A stretch of DNA of 64,000 bases from the NCBI RefSeq assembly GCF_013410455.1, contig NZ_JACCFW010000001.1:2186929-2250928 (forward strand), written 5' to 3'. The translations under genes and the position numbers were made by a program. The notes beneath the pieces are model-generated. The model ran no database searches. It saw only the letters and a list, made by a program, of their open reading frames with translations, and was not told the DNA's origin. Of the stretch, positions 34,069 to 45,514 are shown in pieces (within the stretch, counting starts at the first letter, position 1; the number at the start of each line of letters is the position of its first letter). Origin of the DNA: Allobranchiibius huperziae. GTDB lineage: Bacteria > Actinomycetota > Actinomycetes > Actinomycetales > Dermatophilaceae.

Positions 34069-36200
34069 TTCGGACGTTGCTCGGTGCTGACGGCGGCGTA
34101 CTGGATCGGGTAGAGCGAGACCGGCTTGCGGCTCGGCGCGACGCCGCGCGTGCGCAGCACGTAGCCGGCCACCTGGGAGAAGATCGGCGCGGCCGCCTCA
34201 CCGCCGTAGATGGTGGTCTTCGGGTTCTGCAGCGCGACCGCGACGATGTACTGCGGGTTCTCCGCCGGAGCCATCCCGATGAAGGAGGCGGTGTAGCCGT
34301 TGTAGCGGCCGAGCTTGGCGTCGTACAGCTCCGCGGTGCCGGTCTTGCCGGCGACGTTGTAGCCCGCGACCTTGGCCTTCTGCGCCGTACCGTCCTGACC
34401 GACCACACCGCTCAGCATCGTGCGCAGCTGGCTCGCGACGCCGGTCGAGATGACCCGCACCGGCTTGCGCGAGTCCGCGGGCTTGGTCCACCCGCCGGAC
34501 GCGTTCTGCACCCCCGCGATCAGGTTGACCGGCAGACGCACCCCGTCGTTCGCGACGGTCTGGTAGACCGACGCCTGCTGCATCAACGTGGTGGACAGGC
34601 CCTGCCCGAACATCACGGTGTACCTCTGCGAACCGCTCCACTGCGACGGTGGCGCCACGATGCCGCCGGTCTCTCCCGGGAAGCCCACGCCGGTGGGCGC
34701 GCCCAGGCCGAACTTGCGCATGAAGCCGTAGAGGTAGTCGGAGGACACCTTCGACCCGGTCAGCATCGTGCCCATGTTGGAGGACTCGGCGAGGACGCCG
34801 GCGACCGTGAGGCTCTCGGTGCCGTGCGGCTCGGAGTCGTGGAAGAGGGCTCCCCCGCGGCGCAGCTGCGACGGCACGATCACCTGGGAGGTGGGAGTCG
34901 CGACGCCGGCGGACAGTGCGGCGGCCATGGTGATGATCTTGCTGGTCGAGCCCGGCTCGTAGGTCTCGGCGAACCCGCGGGGCTGCAGGTTGCCCGGGGA
35001 TGCCGCGCCCGGGTTGGTGGGATCGAAGCTCGGGTACGACGCCGCGGCCAGCACGTTGCCCTGCCGGTCCATCACGACGAGGTCCCCGGCCTCGGCGCGT
35101 GTCTTCTTGACACCGGCAGCGAGCGCGTTGCTCGCGTAGTACTGGATGTCGGAGTCGAGCGTGAGCTTCACGTTCGAGCCGTTGACCGCGGGGGTGTCGG
35201 AGTTGCTACCGGTGGCGATGACCGTGCCGTCGGGCGCCTCCTCGTAGGTGCGGACACCGGGCCGGCCGTTGAGGATCCCCTGTTTCATCAGCTCGACCCC
35301 GCCGGCCCCCGCGCTGCTGCCGGCGTCCACCCAGCCGACGATCGACGATGCGCTCGCGCCCTGCGGGTACTGCCGGGTCTGGGTGGACTCGGGGTAGATC
35401 CCGCCGAGCTTGAGGGCCAGGACCCGCTGCCACTGCTCGGGCGTGACGTTCTTCACCAGATAGACGAACCTGGACTTGCGCTGGGTCGCGGCCTGCAGCG
35501 TCGCGTAGTACTGATTGGCGCTGCCGCCGAGCACCGATGCGAGCCCGGCTGCCACCCCGGAGTTGCCCAGCACCGTGGTGCGGCCGTTCACGAAGCTCTT
35601 GTACTGCGAGGTCTGAGTCGCGTCCGCGGTCACGTTGTAGCGCTGCACACTGGTCGCCAGCGCGGCACCCTTGTCGTCGACGATCTGACCGCGCAGGGCG
35701 GGCACGTTCTCGTGGTGCAACCGGCTGTCACGGGCCTTCGTCGACACGGCGGCGGCGTCGACGCCCTGCACACGGATGATCTGCGCGGTGAACAGGCTGA
35801 AGATGAACAGCATGGCGACCATCAGCATCCGGGCACGCCGGCCCGGGTGACCGAGGCGCATCGTGACCGGGCGGCGGCGCGGCGGCCCCCCGTTGCCTCC
35901 GCCGCCGGCAGAGCGTGCCGGGCGCCCCGGCCGCTGCGAGCCGTTGACGGATGCAGGGCGTCGTACGCCCGCTCCGGTCGGTCGGTCCGACCCCGTGGCC
36001 CTCGCACGCGTCGCCGCGGGCTTGGAGGAGTCCCGTCGCGGATCCCGTTGTCCCGCCACCCGATCGGCCGGTCGTGCACCGGTGCGACCGCGCGAGGTCG
36101 TCCCGGTCGTGCGCGGACGGGCGGAGCCGGCGCCGCGGGCCCCTCGCGAACTCTGGGATCCCTGCGAGCCCTGGGAGCCCGGAGGACGGGTCTGACTCAA
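34065..36200 (-). CDS. ftsI: Septal penicillin-binding protein FtsI/PBP3
   Basis: The product is 711 aa from TTG 36200, five bases after GAGGTG and four bases after the ftsL stop; the frame extends 80 codons upstream but only antisense to ftsL-like coding. Residues 1 to about 125 are Arg/Ser/Gly/Pro-rich and probably disordered cytoplasm. One membrane helix (MLMVAMLFIFSLFTAQII) follows, then the PBP dimerisation domain and transpeptidase domain with catalytic STSK, SSN (LAESSNMGTM) and KTG (GKTGTAELY). It cross-links septal peptidoglycan with FtsW. Confidence 0.94.
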   Translation of the reverse strand: MSQTRPPGSQGSQGSQSSRGARGAGSARPRTTGTTSRGRTGARPADRVAGQRDPRRDSSKPAATRARATGSDRPTGAGVRRPASVNGSQRPGRPARSAGGGGNGGPPRRRPVTMRLGHPGRRARMLMVAMLFIFSLFTAQIIRVQGVDAAAVSTKARDSRLHHENVPALRGQIVDDKGAALATSVQRYNVTADATQTSQYKSFVNGRTTVLGNSGVAAGLASVLGGSANQYYATLQAATQRKSRFVYLVKNVTPEQWQRVLALKLGGIYPESTQTRQYPQGASASSIVGWVDAGSSAGAGGVELMKQGILNGRPGVRTYEEAPDGTVIATGSNSDTPAVNGSNVKLTLDSDIQYYASNALAAGVKKTRAEAGDLVVMDRQGNVLAAASYPSFDPTNPGAASPGNLQPRGFAETYEPGSTSKIITMAAALSAGVATPTSQVIVPSQLRRGGALFHDSEPHGTESLTVAGVLAESSNMGTMLTGSKVSSDYLYGFMRKFGLGAPTGVGFPGETGGIVAPPSQWSGSQRYTVMFGQGLSTTLMQQASVYQTVANDGVRLPVNLIAGVQNASGGWTKPADSRKPVRVISTGVASQLRTMLSGVVGQDGTAQKAKVAGYNVAGKTGTAELYDAKLGRYNGYTASFIGMAPAENPQYIVAVALQNPKTTIYGGEAAAPIFSQVAGYVLRTRGVAPSRKPVSLYPIQYAAVSTEQRPK

Positions 36201-36204
36201 CGGG

Positions 36205-36921
36205 TCACCTCGTGGTCGTCGCGTGCGTGCCGGTCGTGTTCTTGGTCTTGGTCTTCGTGCCCGTCGTGCTGCTCTTGCTCTTGGTGCTCTTGCCCTTGCT
36301 CTTCGGGCTGTCCTTGGTGCTCTTCGTCGTGCCGGTCTTGTCCGGCTTGGCCGTCTTGGTCGCCTTCTTCGGTGCCGGAGCCCCGACGCCGGCACCGAGG
36401 GAGGCCCCCGTCGCGGCAGTCCCGGCGACCTTCGCAGCACCGCCGGTGGTCAGCGGACCCACGGTAAAGGGGGTGCTGCCCGCGGCCCCGTTCGCCACGC
36501 CGATCGTCTTCCCATCGGATCCCACGTAGCGGACCCGGGACGCGGGAGCGAGGCCCATGGCGTGTGCGCGGGACGCGAGGGAGGCCGGAGACTCGGCCAG
36601 CTGCAGCGCGGAACGCAGGCTCTGCTGGGTGTCGGTGTAGGTCGCGGAACGCGCTTGCAGGGAGTCCATCGTGAACGACTGCTGGGCGCGCTGGGTGTTG
36701 AGCACCAGCAGGGTGGCGAGGCCCATCGCGAGCACGAACACGCAGGCGGCGATGAACGCGGCGCTGTGCCCGTCACGGGAGTCGGCGGGCGCGACGACCC
36801 GCAACCGGACCGACGACGCACCGCTCGTGGGCAGGGACCGCGACTTCGACCCGGGGGTCGGGTGCGGCACCCGCGCTCGTGGGGCGCGCAGCGGTACGGC
36901 GGCCTGCTGGCTCATGCTCAT
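36205..36921 (-). CDS. ftsL: FtsL-like septum protein with a long basic tail
   Basis: The product is 238 aa; ATG 36921 overlaps the rsmH stop as ATGA. A basic cytoplasmic N-terminus (about 50 aa) precedes one membrane helix ([21 protein letters not shown]). A short extracytoplasmic coiled coil ([22 protein letters not shown], then [13 protein letters not shown]) fits FtsL. The last roughly 110 residues are Gly/Ala- then Lys/Ser/Thr-rich, ending in THATTTR, a low-complexity extension outside the membrane. FtsL normally links FtsW/FtsI to FtsB and FtsQ; no ftsQ follows in this cluster. Confidence 0.85.
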   Translation of the reverse strand: MSMSQQAAVPLRAPRARVPHPTPGSKSRSLPTSGASSVRLRVVAPADSRDGHSAAFIAACVFVLAMGLATLLVLNTQRAQQSFTMDSLQARSATYTDTQQSLRSALQLAESPASLASRAHAMGLAPASRVRYVGSDGKTIGVANGAAGSTPFTVGPLTTGGAAKVAGTAATGASLGAGVGAPAPKKATKTAKPDKTGTTKSTKDSPKSKGKSTKSKSSTTGTKTKTKNTTGTHATTTR

Positions 36922-37901
36922 CGGGAGGTCCCCTTCGTGGATCGACGACGTTCTGCTGCGCGCAACCGGGCGGAGGCCGCGCGCGGGTTCTCGGAGGTCT
37001 CCTGTTCGGAGGGCCGTTCGGCTCCCCGGGTGAGGCGACGCAGGTAGGGCTCGTGCTCGGGCAGCTCGACCGGCAGGTCCACCGGCGCCGAGCTCGTGGT
37101 GCCCTCGGCAAGGACCTGTTTGGCGATCCGGTCCTCGAGGGAGTGATAGGCCAGGATGGCGATCCGGCCGCCGACGGCCAGGTGCTCGATGGCCTGGGGC
37201 AGGGCGCCGGCCCAGGAGTCCAGCTCGCGGTTGACCTCGATGCGCAGCGCCTGGAAGGTGCGCTTGCCCGGGTGGCCGCCGGTGCGCTGCTGCGCTGCGG
37301 GGATCGCGTCACGCAGCAGGTCGACCAGCCGCGCGGACCGGTCGAAGGGCGCCTTCTCGCGTTCGCGGACGACGGCGCGGGCGATGCGGCGGGCGAAGCG
37401 CTCCTCGCCGTACTCGCGCAGGATGCGCTCGAGCGCCGCGGCGTCGTAGGTGTTGAGGACATCGGCGGCAGTGGGGCCTTCGCCCTGGTCCATCCGCATG
37501 TCGAGCGGCGCGTCCTGGCTGTAGGAGAAACCCCGCTGCGTCTCGTCCAACTGCAGGGAGGAGACGCCGAGATCGAAGAGCACTGCCTGCGACTCGCGCA
37601 CGCCGAGACGGACCAGCTCGGTGAAAGCGTCGTCGTAGACGGCGTGTACAGGGCGGAATCGGTCGCCGAAGCGCTGCAGCCGCTCCCCCGCGAGGGCCAG
37701 GGCCTCGGTGTCACGGTCCACACCGTATGCCGTGACACCGGAAAAACGTTCGAGGACGGCCTCGGTGTGTCCCCCCATTCCGAGGGTCGCGTCCACGAAG
37801 ACCGCGCCAGGGGTCTCCAGGGACGGTGCGAGCAGCTCCAGGATGCGTTCGCGCATCACGGGGGTGTGCCGCTCGGCGGCGTTGCTGTCGGTGTGGCTCA
37901 T
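36918..37901 (-). CDS. rsmH: 16S rRNA (cytosine1402-N4)-methyltransferase
   Basis: The product is 327 aa from ATG 37901, preceded by [19 protein letters not shown], the SAM loop [45 protein letters not shown] and the ending [14 protein letters not shown] identify RsmH (MraW). It methylates C1402 of 16S rRNA and is almost always the second gene of the dcw cluster. It lies 192 bases after mraZ; the gap holds no gene. Confidence 0.97.
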   Translation of the reverse strand: MSHTDSNAAERHTPVMRERILELLAPSLETPGAVFVDATLGMGGHTEAVLERFSGVTAYGVDRDTEALALAGERLQRFGDRFRPVHAVYDDAFTELVRLGVRESQAVLFDLGVSSLQLDETQRGFSYSQDAPLDMRMDQGEGPTAADVLNTYDAAALERILREYGEERFARRIARAVVREREKAPFDRSARLVDLLRDAIPAAQQRTGGHPGKRTFQALRIEVNRELDSWAGALPQAIEHLAVGGRIAILAYHSLEDRIAKQVLAEGTTSSAPVDLPVELPEHEPYLRRLTRGAERPSEQETSENPRAASARLRAAERRRSTKGTSR

Positions 37902-38093
37902 CGCGGCGGATCTCCCCTCTGGTGCGGCTCGGACGGTGTGACGTGCTGATGGGTGCTGCGGGATCTGTGCGATGTGCTGCGGGGCGCTGTCTGATGCCTG
38001 GTCCCCAGCCGTCGCCGTTGCCGACGGGCGGCTGATGCTCCGGTGCCGGGGAAGTGGCATCGGTGCATCCGGCGAACGGATGGAGGCCGGATC

Positions 38094-38528
38094 TCAGAAG
38101 AACCCTCCGGGGATCACCTCCTCGCCCTGGGAGGCGAAGTCGTCCTCGGTGGCTTCCAGGAACTGGGTCCATGCGGCGGTGTCCCACAGCTCGAGCCGGT
38201 TGCCCGTGCCGATGACCGTGCAGTCCTTGCTCAGGCCGGCGTACTCGCGCAGCACTGCGGGGACGGTGACCCGCCCCTGCTTGTCCGGGATCTCATCGGA
38301 GGCGGCCGACAGCAGGACGCGCTGGAAGTTGCGGACCCCCCGGTTGGTGACAGGGGTGTTGTTCATCTGCTCGGCGAGCCGCTCGAAGTCCGACATCGCG
38401 AAGACGTAGAGGCAACGGTCCTGGCCGCGGGTGATGACCAGACCGCCCGCAAGTTGGTCGCGGAACTTCGCGGGAAGGATCAGTCGGCCCTTCTCGTCGA
38501 GGCGGGGGTGGTGGGTGCCGAGGAACAT
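38094..38528 (-). CDS. mraZ: Transcriptional regulator MraZ
   Basis: The product is 144 aa; the ATG at 38528 is preceded by GGGAGGTG. Two AbrB-like DNA-binding halves are visible: [21 protein letters not shown] and [23 protein letters not shown]. MraZ represses or modulates its own dcw promoter by binding 10-bp-spaced direct repeats as a ring-shaped oligomer. Matching repeats lie 50-75 bases upstream (38578-38603), so autoregulation is likely. Confidence 0.97.
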   Translation of the reverse strand: MFLGTHHPRLDEKGRLILPAKFRDQLAGGLVITRGQDRCLYVFAMSDFERLAEQMNNTPVTNRGVRNFQRVLLSAASDEIPDKQGRVTVPAVLREYAGLSKDCTVIGTGNRLELWDTAAWTQFLEATEDDFASQGEEVIPGGFF

Positions 38529-38577
38529 CGCGCCACACCTCCCGATCGTCGTCCCACGAGGTTCGGCCGACCCGACT

Positions 38578-38603
38578 CTCCGCTGTCCTCCACTTTACTC
38601 CAC
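38578..38603 (-). promoter_or_regulatory. MraZ-box-like repeats in the mraZ promoter
   Basis: Read on the minus strand, GTGGAG, TAAA, GTGGAG, GACA, GCGGAG gives three hexamers at exact 10-bp intervals. MraZ of other bacteria binds GTGGG-type direct repeats with the same 10-bp period. TAAAGT between the first two could be the -10 element, with TTCGTT 17 bases upstream, so binding would block the promoter. Confidence 0.6.
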
Positions 38604-38674
38604 ATCCCCCCACAAACGAAGCAAAAGGAGCCCGCTGAATCTCATGTCGCCCCAAAAAGTGCAGGTCAGGGCGG

Positions 38675-38690
38675 GTGGAGGATGGTGGAG
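38675..38690 (+). promoter_or_regulatory. Second, oppositely oriented MraZ-box-like pair facing moxR
   Basis: GTGGAG at 38675-38680 and at 38685-38690, again with a 10-bp period and the linker GATG, lies on the plus strand 94 bases before moxR. The hexamer and period equal those of the mraZ-side repeats, but the orientation is reversed. Confidence 0.45.
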
Positions 38691-38783
38691 GATCGGCGAC
38701 GGCGTACGTCGGCCGTATGACCGGTCGGACCCGAGGTCGGGCACCCGGCTACATGGCGCCTGCCCATCAGGCAGGATTCATCC

Positions 38784-39785
<1,002 letters not shown>

Positions 39786-39787
39786 CC

Positions 39788-41068
39788 ATGGTGCGCGCAC
39801 CCGCTGCCGGGCGGCGGCACGCGCGCGCGCGCCTGACCTCCCGCGGGCATGCCGTCGTGGCCGCGGGAGTCGCCCTCACGATCACCGGGCTGGCGCTCGG
39901 TTACGGCGACATCACCCGGATCGGGATCTTCCTCCTCCTGCTGCCGTTGTTGGCGACGCTGCTCGCCTCCCGCCGCGCGGCGCACCTGGAACTGACCCGC
40001 ACCATCGCGCCGGTGATCCTGCACCCGGACGAGCCGGCGCCCGTACGCGCCGTGTTCGCGAACCGGGCGAAGCGCGCCAGCCGGTTCGGCACGGCCCAGG
40101 ACAGCATCGAAGCCAGCCTCGGGGACCGACCTCGCTACACGCTGCCGAGCATCCCGGCGCGGGGCAAAGCCGTCGTCGAGTACACCGTCCGGGGTCGCGC
40201 CCGCGGGCTGCACACGATCGGACCGACCACCATCGAGCACCCCGATCCGTTCGGCATGTGCTGGGCGGGCACCGTCATCCCCGCCGACGACCAGATCCTC
40301 GTCCTGCCCCAGACCTTCCCCCTGGTGCGGCACCGGCTGCCGTACGCCAGCGGCGGCGAAGGCGACTCGGGTCACTCCATCGCGTTGCACGGAGAGCAGG
40401 ACGTCAGCATCCGCGCCTACGTCGAAGGCGATGAGCTGCGCCGGATCCACTGGGCCGCGACCGCGCACCGGGGTGAGCTGATGGTGCGCCACGAGGACCG
40501 GCCCGCGTACAAGCACGCCCTGTTGATGTACGACGCCCGCACCAGTGCCCATCGCGTCGACGGCGCCTACGACTCCTTCGAGTGGACCATCAGCGCCACC
40601 GCCTCGATCGCGCTGCTGCTGCACGACCTGAACTATCTGACCCATCTGCTCTCCCCCGAGTTGCTGGACGGGGAACGGTACGAGACGCCGTCGTCCTCCG
40701 ACACCATGCTGCGCGACCTGGCCGAGGCGCAGGAATGCGAGGACGGGCTGCACGCGCAGGTGCTCGCGCAGGCGTCGCGGACGGCGTCCGGCTCGACCAC
40801 GATGGTCGCCGTCCTCACCGACCGCCCGGCCGCCGGCCTGCGCCAGCTGGCCGCATGCTGCGGACGCGGGGCCGTCGGCATCGCCATCGTGGTCGACACC
40901 GACGCCTATCGACGCGATTCGGAGGTGGAGGGGGCGGACGCCCGGGCGGTCGCGCATGAGTTCCAGGCGGCCGGCTGGCGCACGGTGGTGGTCGGCCCGC
41001 GATCCGGCGTGCCCGCTGCGTGGCGATCGGTGGCCGGCATCGCGCCGGTCGGGGCGGCGATGCGATGA
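39788..41068 (+). CDS. DUF58 domain protein
   Basis: The product is 426 aa, starting two bases after the moxR stop. Two N-terminal membrane helices (HAVVAAGVALTITGLALGYG and TRIGIFLLLLPLLATLLAS) precede an immunoglobulin-like region. The DUF58 core follows, with the signature VEGDELRRIHWAATAHRGELMVR, and then a VWA-like region. DUF58 proteins pair with MoxR ATPases. The stop overlaps the next start as ATGA (41065-41068), so translation is coupled. Confidence 0.92.
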   Translation: MVRAPAAGRRHARARLTSRGHAVVAAGVALTITGLALGYGDITRIGIFLLLLPLLATLLASRRAAHLELTRTIAPVILHPDEPAPVRAVFANRAKRASRFGTAQDSIEASLGDRPRYTLPSIPARGKAVVEYTVRGRARGLHTIGPTTIEHPDPFGMCWAGTVIPADDQILVLPQTFPLVRHRLPYASGGEGDSGHSIALHGEQDVSIRAYVEGDELRRIHWAATAHRGELMVRHEDRPAYKHALLMYDARTSAHRVDGAYDSFEWTISATASIALLLHDLNYLTHLLSPELLDGERYETPSSSDTMLRDLAEAQECEDGLHAQVLAQASRTASGSTTMVAVLTDRPAAGLRQLAACCGRGAVGIAIVVDTDAYRRDSEVEGADARAVAHEFQAAGWRTVVVGPRSGVPAAWRSVAGIAPVGAAMR

Positions 41069-43329
41069 CCCGCGCCCGTCCCGCACAGACGTTCCTCGCC
41101 GCTCTCGCGACGATGATCGCGGCCTGGCCGATCACCACCCTCTTCGTGGGTAATGCGTGGATCGACGAAACACTCGGGCTGGTCACGCTGGCAGCCCTGC
41201 TCGGGATGGCCGGGCGGGCATTGGATCTGCCCCCGATGCTCACGCTGTCGGTTCAACTGATCGGAGTGACCGCGGTCACCGTGGTCACTCACCTGCACGA
41301 CCACCTGGACACCAGCCTGCCCTCGGCGCTGCGCGCGCTCGGGGCGGACGCGCACCACACGGTGACGGCGTACGCCGCGCCGGCCCCGTCCACGGTCGGC
41401 GTCGTCTTCTTCATCGGCCTGATCATCGCGATCATCGCGATCACCGTGGACTTCCTGGCGGTGTCGGCCCGCTCGCCCGGCCTGGCCGGCGTCCCGTTGC
41501 TGGTGGAGTTCGTGATCTCCGCGGCCAACTCCGGCGGGTCGTTGCACCCCCGCTACTCGTTCGCTCTCGGCCTGGCCTGGCTGGCGATGCTCTACGCCGC
41601 CTCCGAGCGGTCCGCGCGTGACTGGTCGGGGCTGCGGGCGCGCATCCCCGGACGCCCCAACAATCCGACCGCCCTGCTCGGCGGACACGATTTCGGTCCC
41701 TTCACCCGGACGGCCGGTGTCGGCGCCCTGATCGCGGCGCTGGTGATCGCCGCATCGCTTCCCGCCGCCTCACAGAAGTTCGTGGCCAACGGTCTCGCAC
41801 GCGGCAACGGCCCGGCCACCACGGTCGGCTTCTCGACCGATCTGGACCTGCACAACAACCTCGTCGACCGCGACCACTCCCCCGTGCTCACGCTGCGCAC
41901 CGCGGACCTCAACCCACCGCCGCTCCGCGCGCTGGTCGCGGACGACTACACCGGCGACCACTGGGTCCCGACGCGGCCGTCGTACCTGTTGCGCGGAGTC
42001 AACGGAGCGCCGCTGCAGCGCTACGGGCAGAACACGGTGCCGACCACCAGCTCCCCCTACACCATGGTCATCACCCAGAACACGATGCGCCCGCCGTACG
42101 TCGTGGCCCCCACCCAGGTCGCCAGCGCCAACTTCGGGGGCGCCACCTGGAGTTACGACCCGGACACCACCCAGCCGTCGACGACCCGGCTCGAAAACAG
42201 CTACACGGTCCGGTACCTCAGTCAACCCGCGAGCGCCAGGCCCTCGTCGCAGACCATCGACACCACGGGATTCGGCCCCGACCTCGTCGTCGACCAAGCC
42301 TCGCGGAGCCGCATCGACGCGCTCGTGCACACCGCGGCGCCGAGCGGGACGCCCTTCCAGAGGGTCATCGCGATCCAGGACTACTTCCGCGACGGTGACA
42401 ACTTCAACTATTCGCTGACGCTGGACCCGACCCGCAAGGACTCCGCGGGCCGGCCACTAGACCCCATCAGCAACTTCCTGGTGACCCGGCGGGGCTACTG
42501 CATGCAGTTCGCCACGGCGATGGTGATGGCGGCCCGGTCCATCGGGGTGCCGGCGCGCCTCGGGGTGGGCTTCCTGCCCGGCACGGTGGACTCCTCCGGC
42601 TCCTACCAGGTGCATCAGTCCGACGCGCACGCCTGGCCCGAGCTGTACTTCCCGGGGATGGGCTGGACCCGATTCGAACCCACCCCTGCGGCACGGACGG
42701 GTCTCGCGCCGCCGTACGCGAGCCCGACGATCGGCAGCCCCGAGAGCGCCGCCCCCCGACGTTCCGCCTCCGGCGGCCGCACCGCACGGGGCAGCGACTC
42801 GGTGACCAGCGCACCGGGCAACACCACCCCCACCTCCTCGCACTCCGTGAACCTGCACCTGGTCTGGCTGCTGTGGGTGTTCGCCGCCCTGCTGGTCCTC
42901 GCGGCCGCGTTCGCCGTCCTGCCGTTGCTGGCCCGGTGGTCCCGGCGCCGACTGCAGGTCGGGCACGGCGCCGCAGATGATGCCGCCCGCGTGCAGGCGC
43001 AGTGGGACGACCTGGTCTCGCGGATGGAGGACCTGGGCATCGACCCGGCGCCGCAGGTGTCGCCGCGCTCCCAGGAGGCGCACTACCGGTTGCACCTGGT
43101 GGTGGGTCGGGAGGGGCAGGAGTCGCTGCACCGCGCGGTCGACGTCCTGGAGCGGGTCCGCTACAGCCCGCGACCCGGTCCGGGTGACGATCTGTCGGCT
43201 CCCGCCGACGATCTGCTGATGCGGATCCGCCGGAGCCGCTCGTTCCGTTCGCGGGTCGTCGCCACCTTGTTCCCGCGATCGGGACGGCGCGCGGTGCGCT
43301 CCCTGTTCTCGAGGCGCACGCGGCGCTGA
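41065..43329 (+). CDS. TgpA-type membrane transglutaminase-like protein
   Basis: The product is 754 aa. About six N-terminal membrane helices are followed by a large extracytoplasmic part with the transglutaminase core: catalytic Cys in RRGYCMQFATAMVMAARSIGVPARLGVGF and His in VHQSDAHAWPELYFPGMGW. A Ser/Thr/Pro linker, one more helix (LHLVWLLWVFAALLVLAAAFAVLPLL) and a cytoplasmic DUF4129-like tail complete it. This MoxR-DUF58-TgpA trio is common in actinobacteria; the substrate is unknown. Confidence 0.92.
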   Translation: MTRARPAQTFLAALATMIAAWPITTLFVGNAWIDETLGLVTLAALLGMAGRALDLPPMLTLSVQLIGVTAVTVVTHLHDHLDTSLPSALRALGADAHHTVTAYAAPAPSTVGVVFFIGLIIAIIAITVDFLAVSARSPGLAGVPLLVEFVISAANSGGSLHPRYSFALGLAWLAMLYAASERSARDWSGLRARIPGRPNNPTALLGGHDFGPFTRTAGVGALIAALVIAASLPAASQKFVANGLARGNGPATTVGFSTDLDLHNNLVDRDHSPVLTLRTADLNPPPLRALVADDYTGDHWVPTRPSYLLRGVNGAPLQRYGQNTVPTTSSPYTMVITQNTMRPPYVVAPTQVASANFGGATWSYDPDTTQPSTTRLENSYTVRYLSQPASARPSSQTIDTTGFGPDLVVDQASRSRIDALVHTAAPSGTPFQRVIAIQDYFRDGDNFNYSLTLDPTRKDSAGRPLDPISNFLVTRRGYCMQFATAMVMAARSIGVPARLGVGFLPGTVDSSGSYQVHQSDAHAWPELYFPGMGWTRFEPTPAARTGLAPPYASPTIGSPESAAPRRSASGGRTARGSDSVTSAPGNTTPTSSHSVNLHLVWLLWVFAALLVLAAAFAVLPLLARWSRRRLQVGHGAADDAARVQAQWDDLVSRMEDLGIDPAPQVSPRSQEAHYRLHLVVGREGQESLHRAVDVLERVRYSPRPGPGDDLSAPADDLLMRIRRSRSFRSRVVATLFPRSGRRAVRSLFSRRTRR

Positions 43330-43359
43330 GGGATCGGCGACAGACCGAGACAGACACGC

Positions 43360-43395
43360 AGAAGGCCGCGCACTCTTGCGAGCGCACGGCCTTCT
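43360..43395. terminator. Bidirectional hairpin between the transglutaminase gene and sigA
   Basis: AGAAGGCCG (43360-43368) pairs with CGGCCTTCT (43387-43395), with a further TGCGAG/CGCA-containing loop. It lies 30 bases after one stop and 25 bases after the other of two convergent genes. Confidence 0.6.
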
Positions 43396-43419
43396 GGTGG
43401 TCCGATGTCGACCTGGAGG

Positions 43420-44925
<1,506 letters not shown>

Positions 44926-45060
44926 GGGTGGTCACCAACTACCTTTCGAAACAACAGCATCGGCGCGATGAGCGCGCGCGACACCGACCGCTCAGGGCGG
45001 CATCGAAGTTTGGGGATCGTGAAGCTCGTCCGCCCAGGTCGGCGACAGCCTCTGCTTACC

Positions 45061-45066
45061 ATTATA
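45061..45066 (-). promoter_or_regulatory. Candidate -10 element of the sigA promoter
   Basis: On the minus strand the sequence reads TATAAT, a perfect SigA -10, within an unusually AT-rich patch (TTTTATAATGG). Transcription would begin near 45054, giving a leader of about 130 bases before sigA. No good -35 is visible at 17 bases. Confidence 0.55.
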
Positions 45067-45109
45067 AAACGACTTCGGCCGTGCTCCGTCCACCGGCCGA
45101 TCGGGCCAC

Positions 45110-45466
45110 TCAGGGCTTGACCGCGAGCACCGGACAGTCGGCGTCCAGCAGGATCCGTTGCGCGTGCGAGCCGAGGATGAGTTTACCGACCGCGCTGCGC
45201 CGTCGTAGGCCGATGACCAGCAGTCGAGCGGACCGGGACCGCACCAGATCGAGCAGGAAGTCGGTGATGTCATCGCCGTCCGGGTCCGCGACCTCCGCCT
45301 GCACCCCGTCCGCCCGGATCCGCTCCAGCGCCGCGTTGAGCTCATCCCGACGCCCCCGCGACGGGACGACGATGAGCGGGCCGCCGCCGTCGCGCGCCTC
45401 GTCGGCCGCGCGGGTGATCGCCGCCTCCCCCTCCGGGCTCGGCAGGTAACTGACCACGACGCTCAT
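45110..45466 (-). CDS. Universal stress protein (UspA family)
   Basis: The product is 118 aa, a single, short Usp domain. It starts SVVVSYLPSPEGEAAI and ends with the Usp signature VRSRSARLLVIGLRRRSAVGKLILGSHAQRILLDADCPVLAVKP. The G-2x-G-9x-G(S/T) nucleotide motif is mostly preserved (GLRRRSAVGKLILGS), suggesting ATP binding. It lies upstream of the sigA promoter on the same strand. Its role is general stress adaptation; the partner is unknown. Confidence 0.85.
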   Translation of the reverse strand: MSVVVSYLPSPEGEAAITRAADEARDGGGPLIVVPSRGRRDELNAALERIRADGVQAEVADPDGDDITDFLLDLVRSRSARLLVIGLRRRSAVGKLILGSHAQRILLDADCPVLAVKP

Positions 45467-45514
45467 CGTTGCCTCCTTGGACCGGCGGGGCGGGCTCGAC
45501 GTCTGCGGCCGACG

